From the NCBI GenBank assembly GCA_029975475.1, contig JARKPB010000019.1, positions 186,001 through 250,000 on the forward strand: a stretch of 64,000 nucleotides of DNA, given 5' to 3'. Below are positions 27,327 through 39,485 of the stretch, piece after piece. This stretch comes from Anaerolineaceae bacterium. GTDB lineage: Bacteria; Chloroflexota; Anaerolineae; Anaerolineales; Anaerolineaceae. How positions within the stretch are numbered: position 1 is the first letter of the stretch; every line of letters begins with the position of its first letter. The notes under the pieces were generated by a model. The model was not told the DNA's origin. It was given only the letters and a program-made list of their open reading frames with translations, and did no database searches. A program made the position numbers and the translations under genes.

Positions 27327-27473
27327 ATTTACCAGAAACCGAAATTCACAAGCAGTTCCTCCCTCGGTTTTCTCTCGATTAACCGTACTCCCATCTTACT
27401 GTTTTCTAAAACCTTTTTTTCCGGCGCTCTTCCCGCAGGGATCGGCGCATCCACACTCAAAAGGAGGCTTGAG

Positions 27474-28133
27474 ATGAATTTCTGTCCCCATTGCGGTGAA
27501 AAACTGCAGATGGATACCCGTTTTTGTCCGCACTGCGGCGGGGCGATCCACGAAGCCGCACCGGCGGCCGCCAGACCGCAGCCGGCAGCCAGCCCGCAAA
27601 CCCATCCCAATATGACCGCGGCTATATACCAGTACACCACGCGCGGTTTCAGCATCAAAAGTTTGGACGGGAACCGGATCCTGCTGGAGAAGCCCGGAGC
27701 CAGTTTTGAGACCGGCCTGTTTCTGGTGCTGCTGCTGCTGGTCTTCATCGGCGCGCTGATTTATCTGTTTCTCTATTTCGTCTTTGCCAACCGCAAAAGT
27801 TACACCGTTACCCTGATTCTGGAACCGGACGGCAGCGTGCGCGAGATCGGCGACACCTGGCAGGTGGTGGAGCGAGACCGCCTTTCAGCGAACCGTGCGC
27901 GCTACCTGGGGTTCGGGATCTTTTTCGCCGTCCTGACCGGCGCAGCGCTGCTGATTTCGGTGATCGTCGCCCTGGCGCCGCTGCAATCGGGCTCAACCAG
28001 TTCCTGGGGGTCGTCGATCGGTTCGGCGGCGGCTTTCTTCAGCGCGCTGGGAGTTCCCAGCCTGGGGATCGCTGTTTTCCTGATTTATCAGGCCAGAAAA
28101 CTGAAGCAAAAAATCAGCGCCGGCATCTTTTAG
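27474..28133 (+). CDS. zinc-ribbon membrane protein
   Basis: 219 residues. It opens with two CPHCG motifs about 17 residues apart (MNFCPHCGEKLQMDTRFC), a zinc ribbon. An Ala/Pro-rich linker follows, then a small domain containing YTTRGFSIKSLDGNRILLEKPG. A membrane hairpin lies at about 80-105, and two further hydrophobic helices at about 145-170 and 183-205. The start was chosen from AAGGAGG 7 nt before the ATG. Such proteins are common and uncharacterised; I give no function. No operon partner: the next gene starts after 106 bp. Confidence 0.8.
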   Translation: MNFCPHCGEKLQMDTRFCPHCGGAIHEAAPAAARPQPAASPQTHPNMTAAIYQYTTRGFSIKSLDGNRILLEKPGASFETGLFLVLLLLVFIGALIYLFLYFVFANRKSYTVTLILEPDGSVREIGDTWQVVERDRLSANRARYLGFGIFFAVLTGAALLISVIVALAPLQSGSTSSWGSSIGSAAAFFSALGVPSLGIAVFLIYQARKLKQKISAGIF

Positions 28134-28164
28134 GCGCGGGTGAGCCGCGGCGCGGCCGGCGTAA

Positions 28165-32140
<3,976 letters not shown>

Positions 32141-32230
32141 ATACCAATCCGCCAGCCCGGCGGCGGGACAAACGAATCCCTCTGAGCGGCGCGTTCGCGG
32201 GTTGAACGCGCCTTGCCGGTTAACCGGCCG

Positions 32231-32259
32231 CCGCCCCAACCGGAAGCCGGTTGGGGCGG
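32231..32259. terminator. strong hairpin between convergent genes
   Basis: Perfect 13-bp arms CCGCCCCAACCGG and CCGGTTGGGGCGG around AAG. It lies between the flippase stop (32140) and the csoR stop (32288) and could serve both directions, although neither side has a long T run. Confidence 0.55.
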
Positions 32260-32287
32260 GAATTTCAGGGGGTCAGGCGGAGTTGGC

Positions 32288-32557
32288 TCACAACTTTTCC
32301 ACCAGCCCGGCCAGTTCGCGGGCGAGCTGCTGGCGCGTGTGGGGCGAATCTTCCGCCAGGAGGCAGCCGGCGACATATTGCTCGACGAAGGCGGCGTTGG
32401 CGCTGTTTAAAGCTGCGCGCGCCGCGCTGAGCTGCTGGAGGATCTGCTGGCAGTCGCGCTCGGATTCAATCATTCCCTGAATGCCGCGCAGCTGGCCCTC
32501 AACCCGCCGCAGGCGCTGGATCAGGGTTTGTTTGACTTGCGGGTCATGCAGATTCAT
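32288..32557 (-). CDS. CsoR/FrmR-family (DUF156) metal-sensing repressor with altered ligand set
   Basis: 89 residues, all-helical, of the CsoR/RcnR/FrmR/CstR family: QRLRRVEGQLRGIQGMI then ERDCQQIL. The first Cys (position equivalent to CsoR C36) is followed by Tyr 25 residues later, where copper-sensing CsoR has His61, and by Cys 29 residues later, matching C65. So two of the three copper ligands remain and the His is replaced. The ATG at 32557 is preceded by AAAGG. An upstream in-frame TTG would add five residues overlapping that site. It lies 51 bp downstream of fmdB-like and both share a promoter with a CsoR-like operator. The inducer is uncertain: copper, thiol/persulfide or another signal. 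Confidence 0.9.
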   Translation of the reverse strand: MNLHDPQVKQTLIQRLRRVEGQLRGIQGMIESERDCQQILQQLSAARAALNSANAAFVEQYVAGCLLAEDSPHTRQQLARELAGLVEKL

Positions 32558-32608
32558 CGGCGGACCTTTCAAAATTACCCGCGCACGGCGGGCGATGGGT
32601 TACCCCGC

Positions 32609-32818
32609 TCAGGTAAAGCCTCCGCCGCCCCCGCAGGAGCCGGAAACGGAAGCCCCGCTTCCGCCGCTGAAGGAAGGCGCGGCGATGCGCGAGAGCAGGC
32701 GGTGGGTGTTCTGACCGCCGCAGCCCGGGCAGGACTGTTTTTCATCCGCCTGGCTGAAGCGCAGCAGAGCCTCAAATACCTGACCGCAGTCGTCACATTG
32801 GAATTCGTAAACAGGCAT
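32609..32818 (-). CDS. FmdB-family putative regulatory zinc-ribbon protein
   Basis: 69 residues. MPVYEFQCDDCG opens the family signature; a second pair CPGCGG completes the zinc ribbon, and the Gly/Ser-rich tail ends SCGGGGGFT, as is typical. Function of the family is poorly defined; the name comes from a suspected role in formamidase/amidase gene regulation. The Met at 32818 is the conserved start; earlier in-frame codons would lie on top of the promoter. It is the first gene of an operon with the CsoR-family repressor. Confidence 0.9.
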   Translation of the reverse strand: MPVYEFQCDDCGQVFEALLRFSQADEKQSCPGCGGQNTHRLLSRIAAPSFSGGSGASVSGSCGGGGGFT

Positions 32819-32838
32819 CGCGAATGTCACTCCCGACA

Positions 32839-32884
32839 ATACTCTAGTGGGGTATAGTATATCGAAAGCCGGGCGGCCTGTCAA
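32839..32884 (-). promoter_or_regulatory. fmdB-csoR promoter with CsoR-like operator
   Basis: On the minus strand, TTGACA (32879-32884), a 17-bp spacer and TATACT (32856-32861) form a consensus promoter. Directly downstream lies ATACTCTAGTGGGGTAT (32839-32855), an imperfect inverted repeat with the ATAC...G-run...GTAT pattern of CsoR-family operators. This fits autoregulation. Confidence 0.75.
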
Positions 32885-32942
32885 GCCCGCGCGGGCTGGC
32901 TCTGCCCCGGCTTACCGCCTGAGGCGGGCGGCTGATCCATTC

Positions 32943-32970
32943 TTGTATTTTCGCCCCCAGACCCTATAAT
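32943..32970 (+). promoter_or_regulatory. promoter of the kinase-FGE gene
   Basis: TTGTAT (32943-32948), a 16-bp spacer and TATAAT (32965-32970), 30 bp before the ATG at 33000. Confidence 0.65.
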
Positions 32971-32999
32971 CTATATATATCCTTTGGGCGGGGTGGCGT

Positions 33000-35111
33000 A
33001 TGGAAAACTTATCCGGTCAGTCAGTTGGGCGTTATCAAATTATCGAGCCGGTCCGCGGACAGGGCGGGATGGCGGTGGTTTACCGCGCGTTTGATACCCG
33101 CCTGGAGCGGGATGTAGCGGTAAAGTTCATCCGCCGCGAAGCCTTCAGTCCCGAAATGCTGGCGCGGGTGATGGAGCGCTTTGAGCGCGAAGCCAAGACT
33201 CTCGGCCGGCTGACGCATCCCAACATCGTGCCGGTGATTGATTTTGGCGAACACGAAGGCGCGCCGTACCTGGTGATGCCTTACCTGCCGGGCGGCACCC
33301 TGAAGGACAAACTCGGCCGGCCGATGCCCGCCCGCCAGGCTGCCCGCCTGCTGGTGCCGGTGGCGGACGCGCTGACCTTCGCCCACAATCTGGGCATCAT
33401 CCACCGCGATGTTAAACCCGCCAATATTCTCCTGACCGGCGACGAGCGAGCCATGATCACCGACTTTGGCATCGCCAAACTGCTGCTCGACCACGACGGC
33501 GGCACGCTGACCGGCACGGGGGTCGGGATCGGCACGCCCGAATACATGGCGCCCGAACAGGGCCTGGGGCAGCCGGTGGACGGGCGCGCGGATATCTACG
33601 CCCTGGGGGTGGTGTTTTACGAACTGGTGACCGGCGCCAGGCCGTACAGCGCGGATACGCCGATGGCGGTGGTGTTAAAGCACGTGACCGACCCGTTGCC
33701 GCGCGCGCGCGACTTCGCCCCCGACCTGCCCGAACAGGCGGAAAAGATCCTGCTGAAAGCCATGGCGAAACGGCCGGAAGACCGTTATCAGCGCATGGAA
33801 GAATTCGCCCAGGCGCTGGATGACCTGGCTGAAGGGCGTCCGCTGCGCGAAATCGCCAATATCCCGGTCGTGCCGCAGTGGCAGACGACCGAATTCACCG
33901 TGACCGGCGGAGGCGAGACGGTCGAACTCGGTTCGCAGATCAAACGCCAGATCGAGGAGGGGCTGACCAACCAGCCGGCTTCCGGCACGCAGGTGGCAGT
34001 ACCCGCCCCGGCCCAGCCGCCCGCTGCGGCGCCCAAACCAGCGGCGGGCGCGCCCGCTTCCCCTGCCGCGCCGCCCGCGGCTGTCAGGTCTGATCTGTTC
34101 ACCGTCCAGCCGCCGAAGAAGAAAAAGCGCGCCAGCGCCTGGCTGTGGCTGCTGCTGCTGCCGCTGGCGGCGGGACTGGCGTATCTGTTTCTGCCCGGTC
34201 TGCTCGCGCCGGCCGCGGCCCCCTACTCCCCGGCCAATCAACCCGCGGTCAGCGAGGCGCCGCCAGCCGACACCCCGACCCCCGAGACGCCGTCCGAACC
34301 CTCCCCAACCGCTGAACCGGCCGCCCTGCCGCTGAGCCAGGATGTACCGGCCTGCAGCGAGGCTTCCGCCGACTGGAAGGACGCCAACCAGCAGTATCTG
34401 CGCTGCGTGCCGGCGGGAGCGTTTGAAATGGGCGCGGCGCAAAACGGAACCAGCCTGGAAGCGGAAGCGGATGAATACCCGCAGCACCGCGTGTTTGTGG
34501 ACGCTTTCTGGATCGATATGTTTGAAGTGTACGGCAAAGCCTACTACCGCTGTGTGGAAGCCGGCTATTGCAGCCCGTCTGTGGGCTTTGACTCGAACTC
34601 TATTAAACCGGTGGTGAACATCAGTTGGTACGCGGCACAGAAATTCTGCGAATGGCGCGGCGGACGGCTGCCCACCGAGGCTGAATGGGAGAAAGCCGCG
34701 CGCGGCGACGACGGGCGGGTGTACCCGTGGGGCAACAACGCCTGGGACGGCAGCCAGGACAATCTGGCGGACGCCAACGTGGATTTGGAACACGCTCAAA
34801 AGGAATACAACGACGGCTACGCCGGGCCGGCGCCGGTGGACGTCTTTCCGGACGGCGCCAGCCCGTTTGGCATTCTGGGTATGGGCGGCAACGTGCGCGA
34901 GTGGGTTTACGACCGCTACGCAGCCGATTATTACGCCTCCTCGCCTGAAAGAAATCCCTCCGGACCCACCAGCGGCAATACCCGCGTGGTGCGCGGCGGT
35001 TCCTGGCAGGATCTTTCGCGGTGGAACGCGCGCGTTTCAGACCGCGGCTGGGCCAGCCCGGAATCGCAGTCGGATTACATCGGTTTCCGCTGCGTCATCC
35101 CCGCCCCGTGA
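33000..35111 (+). CDS. Ser/Thr protein kinase fused to formylglycine-generating-enzyme-like domain
   Basis: 703 residues. The Hanks-type kinase covers about 10-280: glycine loop [15 protein letters not shown] Lys about 42, HRDVKPAN with catalytic Asp about 137, and DFG at about 155-157. A Pro/Ala-rich linker follows, one membrane helix (about 379-400), then a Pro/Thr-rich stretch. The extracytoplasmic domain (about 450-703) is of the FGE-sulfatase/SUMF1 type: [50 protein letters not shown] and the final GFRCV. In this family the outer domain is often a binding or sensing module rather than an active enzyme. The kinase could phosphorylate FHA-binding partners; the FHA-ABC gene lies 23 kb away, so any link is speculative. 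Confidence 0.94.
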   Translation: MENLSGQSVGRYQIIEPVRGQGGMAVVYRAFDTRLERDVAVKFIRREAFSPEMLARVMERFEREAKTLGRLTHPNIVPVIDFGEHEGAPYLVMPYLPGGTLKDKLGRPMPARQAARLLVPVADALTFAHNLGIIHRDVKPANILLTGDERAMITDFGIAKLLLDHDGGTLTGTGVGIGTPEYMAPEQGLGQPVDGRADIYALGVVFYELVTGARPYSADTPMAVVLKHVTDPLPRARDFAPDLPEQAEKILLKAMAKRPEDRYQRMEEFAQALDDLAEGRPLREIANIPVVPQWQTTEFTVTGGGETVELGSQIKRQIEEGLTNQPASGTQVAVPAPAQPPAAAPKPAAGAPASPAAPPAAVRSDLFTVQPPKKKKRASAWLWLLLLPLAAGLAYLFLPGLLAPAAAPYSPANQPAVSEAPPADTPTPETPSEPSPTAEPAALPLSQDVPACSEASADWKDANQQYLRCVPAGAFEMGAAQNGTSLEAEADEYPQHRVFVDAFWIDMFEVYGKAYYRCVEAGYCSPSVGFDSNSIKPVVNISWYAAQKFCEWRGGRLPTEAEWEKAARGDDGRVYPWGNNAWDGSQDNLADANVDLEHAQKEYNDGYAGPAPVDVFPDGASPFGILGMGGNVREWVYDRYAADYYASSPERNPSGPTSGNTRVVRGGSWQDLSRWNARVSDRGWASPESQSDYIGFRCVIPAP

Positions 35112-35288
35112 GCCGGGCGCCAGCCCCGCCCTCAGGCCGCCGGCGGGTTCGCCGTGCCGCGCTTTCAGCGGGTTGAAGCGTTGATGATCACCTCTGTAAT
35201 ATGAGGTATTTCATCTGTTCAGGCAACTTTAAATGTCTGTATAATCAATTTACAACCCTTACCCCGACTCAACCTGAAAGGAGCTGCC

Positions 35289-36563
35289 ATGACTCCAACC
35301 GAATCCGAGCCCAAGCCGCGCTGGCCGCAGGTGCTGGTCTTCAGCCTGATCGGCGTGGTCGTCCTGCTTGGTTTTGTCCTCGTCTGGCGTCTGACCAGCC
35401 AGCCCGCCGCCGCGGGGGAGAGCCGCGTTGACGCGCTGGCCAATTCGACCGACCGCTGCGTGACCTGCCACCGCCAGGCCAGCCCCGGCATCGTTGCTCA
35501 GTACGGGCACAGCAGCATGGCCGCCGCCGGAGTCTCCTGCAGCGACTGCCACAAGGTCGAAGCCAATTATCCCGGCGCGGTGCAGCATGAAGGCGTGTGG
35601 GTTCTGCCTTCGCCTTCCACGGCGGTGTGCCAGCGCTGCCACCAGGCCGAGGTGGCGCAGTATAACCAGAGCCGCCACGGCATTCCCGCCTGGGTGGCGG
35701 TGGTCGGCAGCAAAGACCTGCCCCCCGATATCCTGGCGGCCTACCAGGCAATTCCCGAAGGCCAGTTCGCGCCGGACAAATCGCGCAACATTCTGGCGGA
35801 AATGGAAGGTGAAGACATTACCCGGTTCGCCTGCGAAACCTGCCATTCGATTGGAAAACCCTACGCGGATCAATCCATCGGCCAGTGTTCTTCCTGCCAC
35901 CTGCGCCACGAGTTCAGCCTGGAACAGGCGCGCAAACCCGAAACCTGCAACGCCTGCCATATCGGTCCAGACCATCCCCAGTGGGAAATCTACCAGGAAT
36001 CCAAGCACGGCATCGCCTACATGACCGGGGGGCACCGCTGGAACTGGGAAGCCGAGCCCGGCACGCTGACGGTTAAGGATTTCCCGGCGGCGACCTGCGC
36101 GGTCTGCCACATGAGCGGATTTGGCGGCACCAGCACCACGCACGATGTCGGCGAGCGCTTGAGCTGGTACCTCTTCGCCCCGGTGTCCGAGCGCCGCCCC
36201 TCCTGGCAGGACAACGTCGTGCGCATGCAGTCGGTCTGTCAGGAATGCCACAACGACAATTTCATCAAGACCTTCTACGCGGACGCGGATAAAGCCACCA
36301 CGGCGGTCAATGATTTCGTCCTGCAAAGCCAGGCGATCATGAAAGACCTGCGCGCCAAAGGACTGGTGGCCAGCGAACCCTTCAGCGAGCCAATCCAGTT
36401 CGAGGAATATGAACTGTGGCACCACTGGGGGCGCACCGCCAAGTTTGGCGTCTGGATGCAGGGGCCGGACTACACCCAGTGGCACGGCGCGTATGAGATC
36501 GTCAAAGCCCTGGCGCATATCCGCACCCTGGCGGAAGAAAAGCTGAACGCGGCGGGCAAATAA
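35289..36563 (+). CDS. membrane-anchored octaheme cytochrome c, hydroxylamine-oxidoreductase-like
   Basis: 424 residues. One N-terminal membrane helix (about 14-33) anchors an extracytoplasmic domain with eight CxxCH haem sites beginning at about residues 57, 84, 114, 182, 200, 220, 270 and 317. The spacing, the segment HPQWEIYQESKHGIAY between haems 6 and 7, and the C-terminal GPDYTQWHGAYEI are like the HAO family, whose members oxidise hydroxylamine or hydrazine, or work in reverse on nitrite. Whether the cross-linking Tyr of true HAO is present cannot be decided by reading; the Tyr in the C-terminal motif is a candidate. The ribosome site AAAGGAG precedes the ATG. An 8-TM-like protein gene follows after 2 bp. 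A -10-like TATAAT is at 35240-35245. Confidence 0.85.
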   Translation: MTPTESEPKPRWPQVLVFSLIGVVVLLGFVLVWRLTSQPAAAGESRVDALANSTDRCVTCHRQASPGIVAQYGHSSMAAAGVSCSDCHKVEANYPGAVQHEGVWVLPSPSTAVCQRCHQAEVAQYNQSRHGIPAWVAVVGSKDLPPDILAAYQAIPEGQFAPDKSRNILAEMEGEDITRFACETCHSIGKPYADQSIGQCSSCHLRHEFSLEQARKPETCNACHIGPDHPQWEIYQESKHGIAYMTGGHRWNWEAEPGTLTVKDFPAATCAVCHMSGFGGTSTTHDVGERLSWYLFAPVSERRPSWQDNVVRMQSVCQECHNDNFIKTFYADADKATTAVNDFVLQSQAIMKDLRAKGLVASEPFSEPIQFEEYELWHHWGRTAKFGVWMQGPDYTQWHGAYEIVKALAHIRTLAEEKLNAAGK

Positions 36564-36565
36564 CC

Positions 36566-37471
36566 ATGGGCCGGCTGGCAGAAGTTTTTCCATTCCTGAA
36601 TAAGGTGCGGCTGCCGCTGGACCGCGACCAGGTTGTGCTGCTGCTGACGGCTTTCATGCTGTTCATGCTGGGGGTGGATACTTTCCTGGCGCACTCGATC
36701 AGCGGCACCATCCGCCCGGGCGAATGGATCCCGATCCTCTTCGGCCCGGCGGCGGGGGCGCTGCTGGGGCTGGCGGGGTTGATCGCGCTGCGCCGGCGCA
36801 CGGCAGCCAACATCTTCGCCTCGATCGTCTTTCTGGCAAGCCTGGCGGTTGGCGCGCTGGGCACCTATTTTCACCTGGCGCGGGCGGTGATCCCGGCCGC
36901 GCCGGCCGGCCAGCAGTTCACCACGGCCGTCCTGTTGTACGCCCCGCCGGTGCTTGGCCCGCTGACCTTCGCCCTGGTGGCTGTGCTGGGGATCAGCGCT
37001 GCCTGGCAGGAGGAAAAAGTGGACAGCGGCAGACTGCGCCTGTTTGGCGGGCTGAGGCTGAACATGCCGCTGTCGAAGACGCGCGCCTACTTCCTTCTGG
37101 TGGCGGTCTTTACCCTGGCCACGCTGATCAGCAGCGTGATTGACCACGCCCGCACCAATTTTGTCAACCCGTGGTTGTGGCTGCCCACCTTCGCCGGCGC
37201 GTTCGCCACGCTGGCGGCGCTCTTCACGGGCGTGATCATGAAACCCACCCGCGGCGATCTGGCCGTCTACACCGCGGCCATGCTGTTGATGATGGCGGTC
37301 GGGGCGGTCGGCGCGGGGCTGCATGTGCTCGCCAACCGCACCGGCCAGGGGGCGTTGATCATTGAGCGCATGATCCGCGGCGCGCCGGTGCTGGCGCCGC
37401 TGCTGTTCGCCAACATGGGCCTGCTCGGGCTGATTGTGCTGCTTGACCCGCGCGGCCCGCGCGAGAAGTGA
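36566..37471 (+). CDS. unknown multi-pass membrane protein, partner of the octaheme cytochrome
   Basis: 301 residues with about eight hydrophobic helices and no domain I recognise. Histidines lie in or next to helices (YFHLARAVI, SSVIDHART, AGLHVLANR), which could ligate haem b or a quinone, but this is inference. It begins 2 bp after the octaheme cytochrome stop and is followed by a strong terminator, so the two form a two-gene operon. It may link the cytochrome to the quinone pool, in the place that NrfD, NapC or CycX-type proteins fill in other organisms, though it does not look like those families. Confidence 0.75.
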   Translation: MGRLAEVFPFLNKVRLPLDRDQVVLLLTAFMLFMLGVDTFLAHSISGTIRPGEWIPILFGPAAGALLGLAGLIALRRRTAANIFASIVFLASLAVGALGTYFHLARAVIPAAPAGQQFTTAVLLYAPPVLGPLTFALVAVLGISAAWQEEKVDSGRLRLFGGLRLNMPLSKTRAYFLLVAVFTLATLISSVIDHARTNFVNPWLWLPTFAGAFATLAALFTGVIMKPTRGDLAVYTAAMLLMMAVGAVGAGLHVLANRTGQGALIIERMIRGAPVLAPLLFANMGLLGLIVLLDPRGPREK

Positions 37472-37478
37472 AAGCAAA

Positions 37479-37509
37479 ACCGGCTCCTCGCGAGGAGCCG
37501 GTTTTTTTT
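37479..37509. terminator. strong rho-independent terminator
   Basis: Perfect 12-bp arms ACCGGCTCCTCG and CGAGGAGCCGGT followed by eight T on the plus strand. Four T (TTTTGC) follow on the minus strand, so it can also serve the convergent znuA-like gene. Confidence 0.9.
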
Positions 37510-37519
37510 CGGCGCGGCG

Positions 37520-38890
37520 TTACTTCAGGGCGTCAACAATCAACGCGGTGTTGTAGCGCATCATCTCGATATAGGTCGGAGCCGGGCCTTCCGGGCCGGT
37601 GATCGAGTGCGTGAACAGGCCTTCCACAACTTTCACCCCGGTCTCGGCCGCCAGCTGCTGCGCCAGTTGAGGATTGGCGCCAGTCTCGAGGAAGACAGCG
37701 GAGGCGCCGGTCTGCCGCACGCGGTCAACCAGGCGGGCGAGCTGCTGGGCGGAAGGGGCGGAACCGGTGCTGACCGAGGGGATCACCGTGCCGATCACGC
37801 GAAAACCGTACCGATCGGCAAAATAGCCGAAGGATTCGTGGTTGGTGACCAGCAGGCGTTTTTCAGCCGGGATCTGCGCCACCATGGCTTGAATTTCGGC
37901 GTCCAACTGCTTGAGGCGCTCGATATAAGCCGCCGCGTTGGCAGCGTAGACCGCCTTGCCGTCCGGGTCAGCCGAGGTTAACCCATCGCGGATATTTTCA
38001 ACATAATGGATCACCAGCAGCGGGTCCAGCCAGAAATGCGGGTCGCCGCCGTCGTGGTGGTGAACGCCGGCTGGGCTGACAACGAAGGGGGTCTGAATAT
38101 CGGTGAAAGACGAAAATTCGACCAGATACTCCCCCGGCTCAAGGTCAAACACCTGGCCGCGGGTCAAGCCGGCGCAGGGCAGCGCCAGGGCTTCTTCGAC
38201 CTCCACCTGGCTGCCGTCCGCGCGGTAGAGGCTGAGATCGCCAGCCCCAAAAGCGAGCACTGCCTCGCCGCCGCGGTCCACCGACAGGCGCAGGAAACCG
38301 CCAAATCGGTCGTTGGCACCGTAATGAAGCGCCAGGCGGTAAAAGAGCGGGGTCGGGCCGGCGAGCACCGGGACGGCAGGCAAAGCCGAAGCGGCCGCGG
38401 CGTCCGCGGCGGTGATCTGCTCCGCCTGCGGGTCGGCGCTGCCGAGATTCGCGCAGAAAGCGTCCGCGCGTTCTTCAGCGCTCAGGACGGCTTCTTCTCC
38501 CTCGCGCCCCTCGCGGCTGGTCAGACCGGCAGACGCGTCAATCACCAGGCGCTGACCGCCCGCGTTTTCCAGGGTTGGCGCGAGCCAGCTCTCAAATCCG
38601 GCGCCGTTAATCACCAGCACGTCCGCTTCAGCGATGCGGGCGACATCCTGCGGGGCTGGCTCGAAGGAATGCGGATCCAGCCCGGCGGGGATCAACGCCT
38701 GGACGGTGAGGCGGTCGCCGGCCACATTCTGGACGATATCCGCCAGAAAGGTCTCCACAGCGACGACGCGGATCGGCCCGCTGGCGGCCGGGGTAGATTG
38801 CAAAGCCGGGCCGCTCCCGCCCGGGGCGCAGGCGGCCAGCGAGAAGGAGAATAAAAAGAAAAGGACGGCAAATACGGTTAATTTTTTCAT
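37520..38890 (-). CDS. ZnuA/TroA-type metal-binding lipoprotein with inserted domain
   Basis: 456 residues, longer than the usual ~300. The signal peptide ends in the lipobox LAAC (Cys about 20). The cluster A-I metal-binding fold is split. The first part holds AGLDPHSFEPAPQDV (first His ligand). The second starts HHHDGGDPHFWLDP and continues with NHESFGYFADRYGFRVIG, FLETGANPQLA and a terminal VEGLFTHS. Between them, about residues 130-270, sits a domain of about 140 residues rich in strands (LYRADGSQVEVEEAL, DLEPGEYLVEFSSF), placed where ZnuA proteins have a His-rich loop. No ABC permease or ATPase partner is adjacent. It follows fur after 25 bp in one operon under a Fur box. The metal may be Zn, Mn or Fe. 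Confidence 0.88.
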   Translation of the reverse strand: MKKLTVFAVLFFLFSFSLAACAPGGSGPALQSTPAASGPIRVVAVETFLADIVQNVAGDRLTVQALIPAGLDPHSFEPAPQDVARIAEADVLVINGAGFESWLAPTLENAGGQRLVIDASAGLTSREGREGEEAVLSAEERADAFCANLGSADPQAEQITAADAAAASALPAVPVLAGPTPLFYRLALHYGANDRFGGFLRLSVDRGGEAVLAFGAGDLSLYRADGSQVEVEEALALPCAGLTRGQVFDLEPGEYLVEFSSFTDIQTPFVVSPAGVHHHDGGDPHFWLDPLLVIHYVENIRDGLTSADPDGKAVYAANAAAYIERLKQLDAEIQAMVAQIPAEKRLLVTNHESFGYFADRYGFRVIGTVIPSVSTGSAPSAQQLARLVDRVRQTGASAVFLETGANPQLAQQLAAETGVKVVEGLFTHSITGPEGPAPTYIEMMRYNTALIVDALK

Positions 38891-38915
38891 CTTGTGCTCC
38901 TGCGAATCAAACCGG

Positions 38916-39359
38916 TTAAGAGGTTGAGGCTGACTGACAGGCCCGGCAGAGGCCGAAGAGCTGCAGCCAGTGATCTTGAACGAGAAAATCGCTCCTGCCC
39001 GCTACCTGTTGAAAGAGGCGGCTGAGGTCGTCGCCCTCGAAGTACTCCGCCTTGCCGCAGGCCGAGCAGATCATCAGGTGTTGATGGCCTTCGGCCGCGC
39101 GGATATAGCGGTTGCAGCCGCCCGGTTGATGGACGCGCGCGACCAGGCCCAGTTCTTCTAAGATCTCCAGGGTGCGGTAAACGGTGACCAGCCCGAGACC
39201 GGCGCAGCGTTTGCGGCTTTCGGTGAAGAGTTCCAGCGGTTCCATGGCGCGGGCAGCCGACGCCAGGACTTCGCAGATGGCGCGCCGCGCGGCGGTCTGG
39301 CGGGCGCCGTGGACAGCCATGGCTTCCAGCCAGGTCTGGGTGATCGCGGGATCGTTCAT
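38916..39359 (-). CDS. Fur-family ferric/zinc uptake regulator
   Basis: 147 residues. The winged-helix domain has RQTAARRAICEVLAS and RCAGLGLVTVYRTLEILEELGLV. The dimerisation part has GHQHLMICSACGKAEYF and a second CRAC pair for structural zinc. The start ATG at 39359 has AAGGAGG upstream. An in-frame Met 36 bp further lies inside the operator. It heads an operon with the metal-binding lipoprotein. The near-perfect Fur box over its own promoter indicates autoregulation. The operator resembles iron-Fur boxes more than Zur boxes, but the gene next door is of the Zn/Mn type, so the sensed metal stays open. Confidence 0.93.
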   Translation of the reverse strand: MNDPAITQTWLEAMAVHGARQTAARRAICEVLASAARAMEPLELFTESRKRCAGLGLVTVYRTLEILEELGLVARVHQPGGCNRYIRAAEGHQHLMICSACGKAEYFEGDDLSRLFQQVAGRSDFLVQDHWLQLFGLCRACQSASTS

Positions 39360-39371
39360 ACCCGCCTCCTT

Positions 39372-39423
39372 ATTGATAATGATTTTCATTATCAATTATA
39401 CCCGCGCCCGCGCTGCCTGTCAA
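39372..39423 (-). promoter_or_regulatory. fur promoter with near-consensus Fur box
   Basis: On the minus strand, TTGACA (39418-39423), a 17-bp spacer and TATAAT (39395-39400) make a fully consensus promoter. Next to it is a perfect 25-bp palindrome (39372-39396; 11-bp arms, TTT centre). Its core GATAATGATTTTCATTATC matches 17 of the 19 bases of the classical enterobacterial Fur box. Confidence 0.9.
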
Positions 39424-39428
39424 CCCGC

Positions 39429-39458
39429 AAAAAAGTCCCGGAGTTGCCTCCGGGACTT
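39429..39458 (-). terminator. terminator of the giant repeat/sortase gene
   Basis: Arms AAGTCCCGGAG and CTCCGGGACTT with a 4-nt loop (39433-39458), followed on the minus strand by six T. It lies 28 bp beyond the stop at 39486. Confidence 0.85.
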
Positions 39459-39485
39459 GAACAACCAGGGATGCTGCGCGTGAGG

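Noticed and set aside
27318-27473. Extension of the zinc-ribbon protein by 52 residues
   Set aside because: It overlaps the promoter at 27298-27326, and a very good ribosome site precedes the ATG at 27474.
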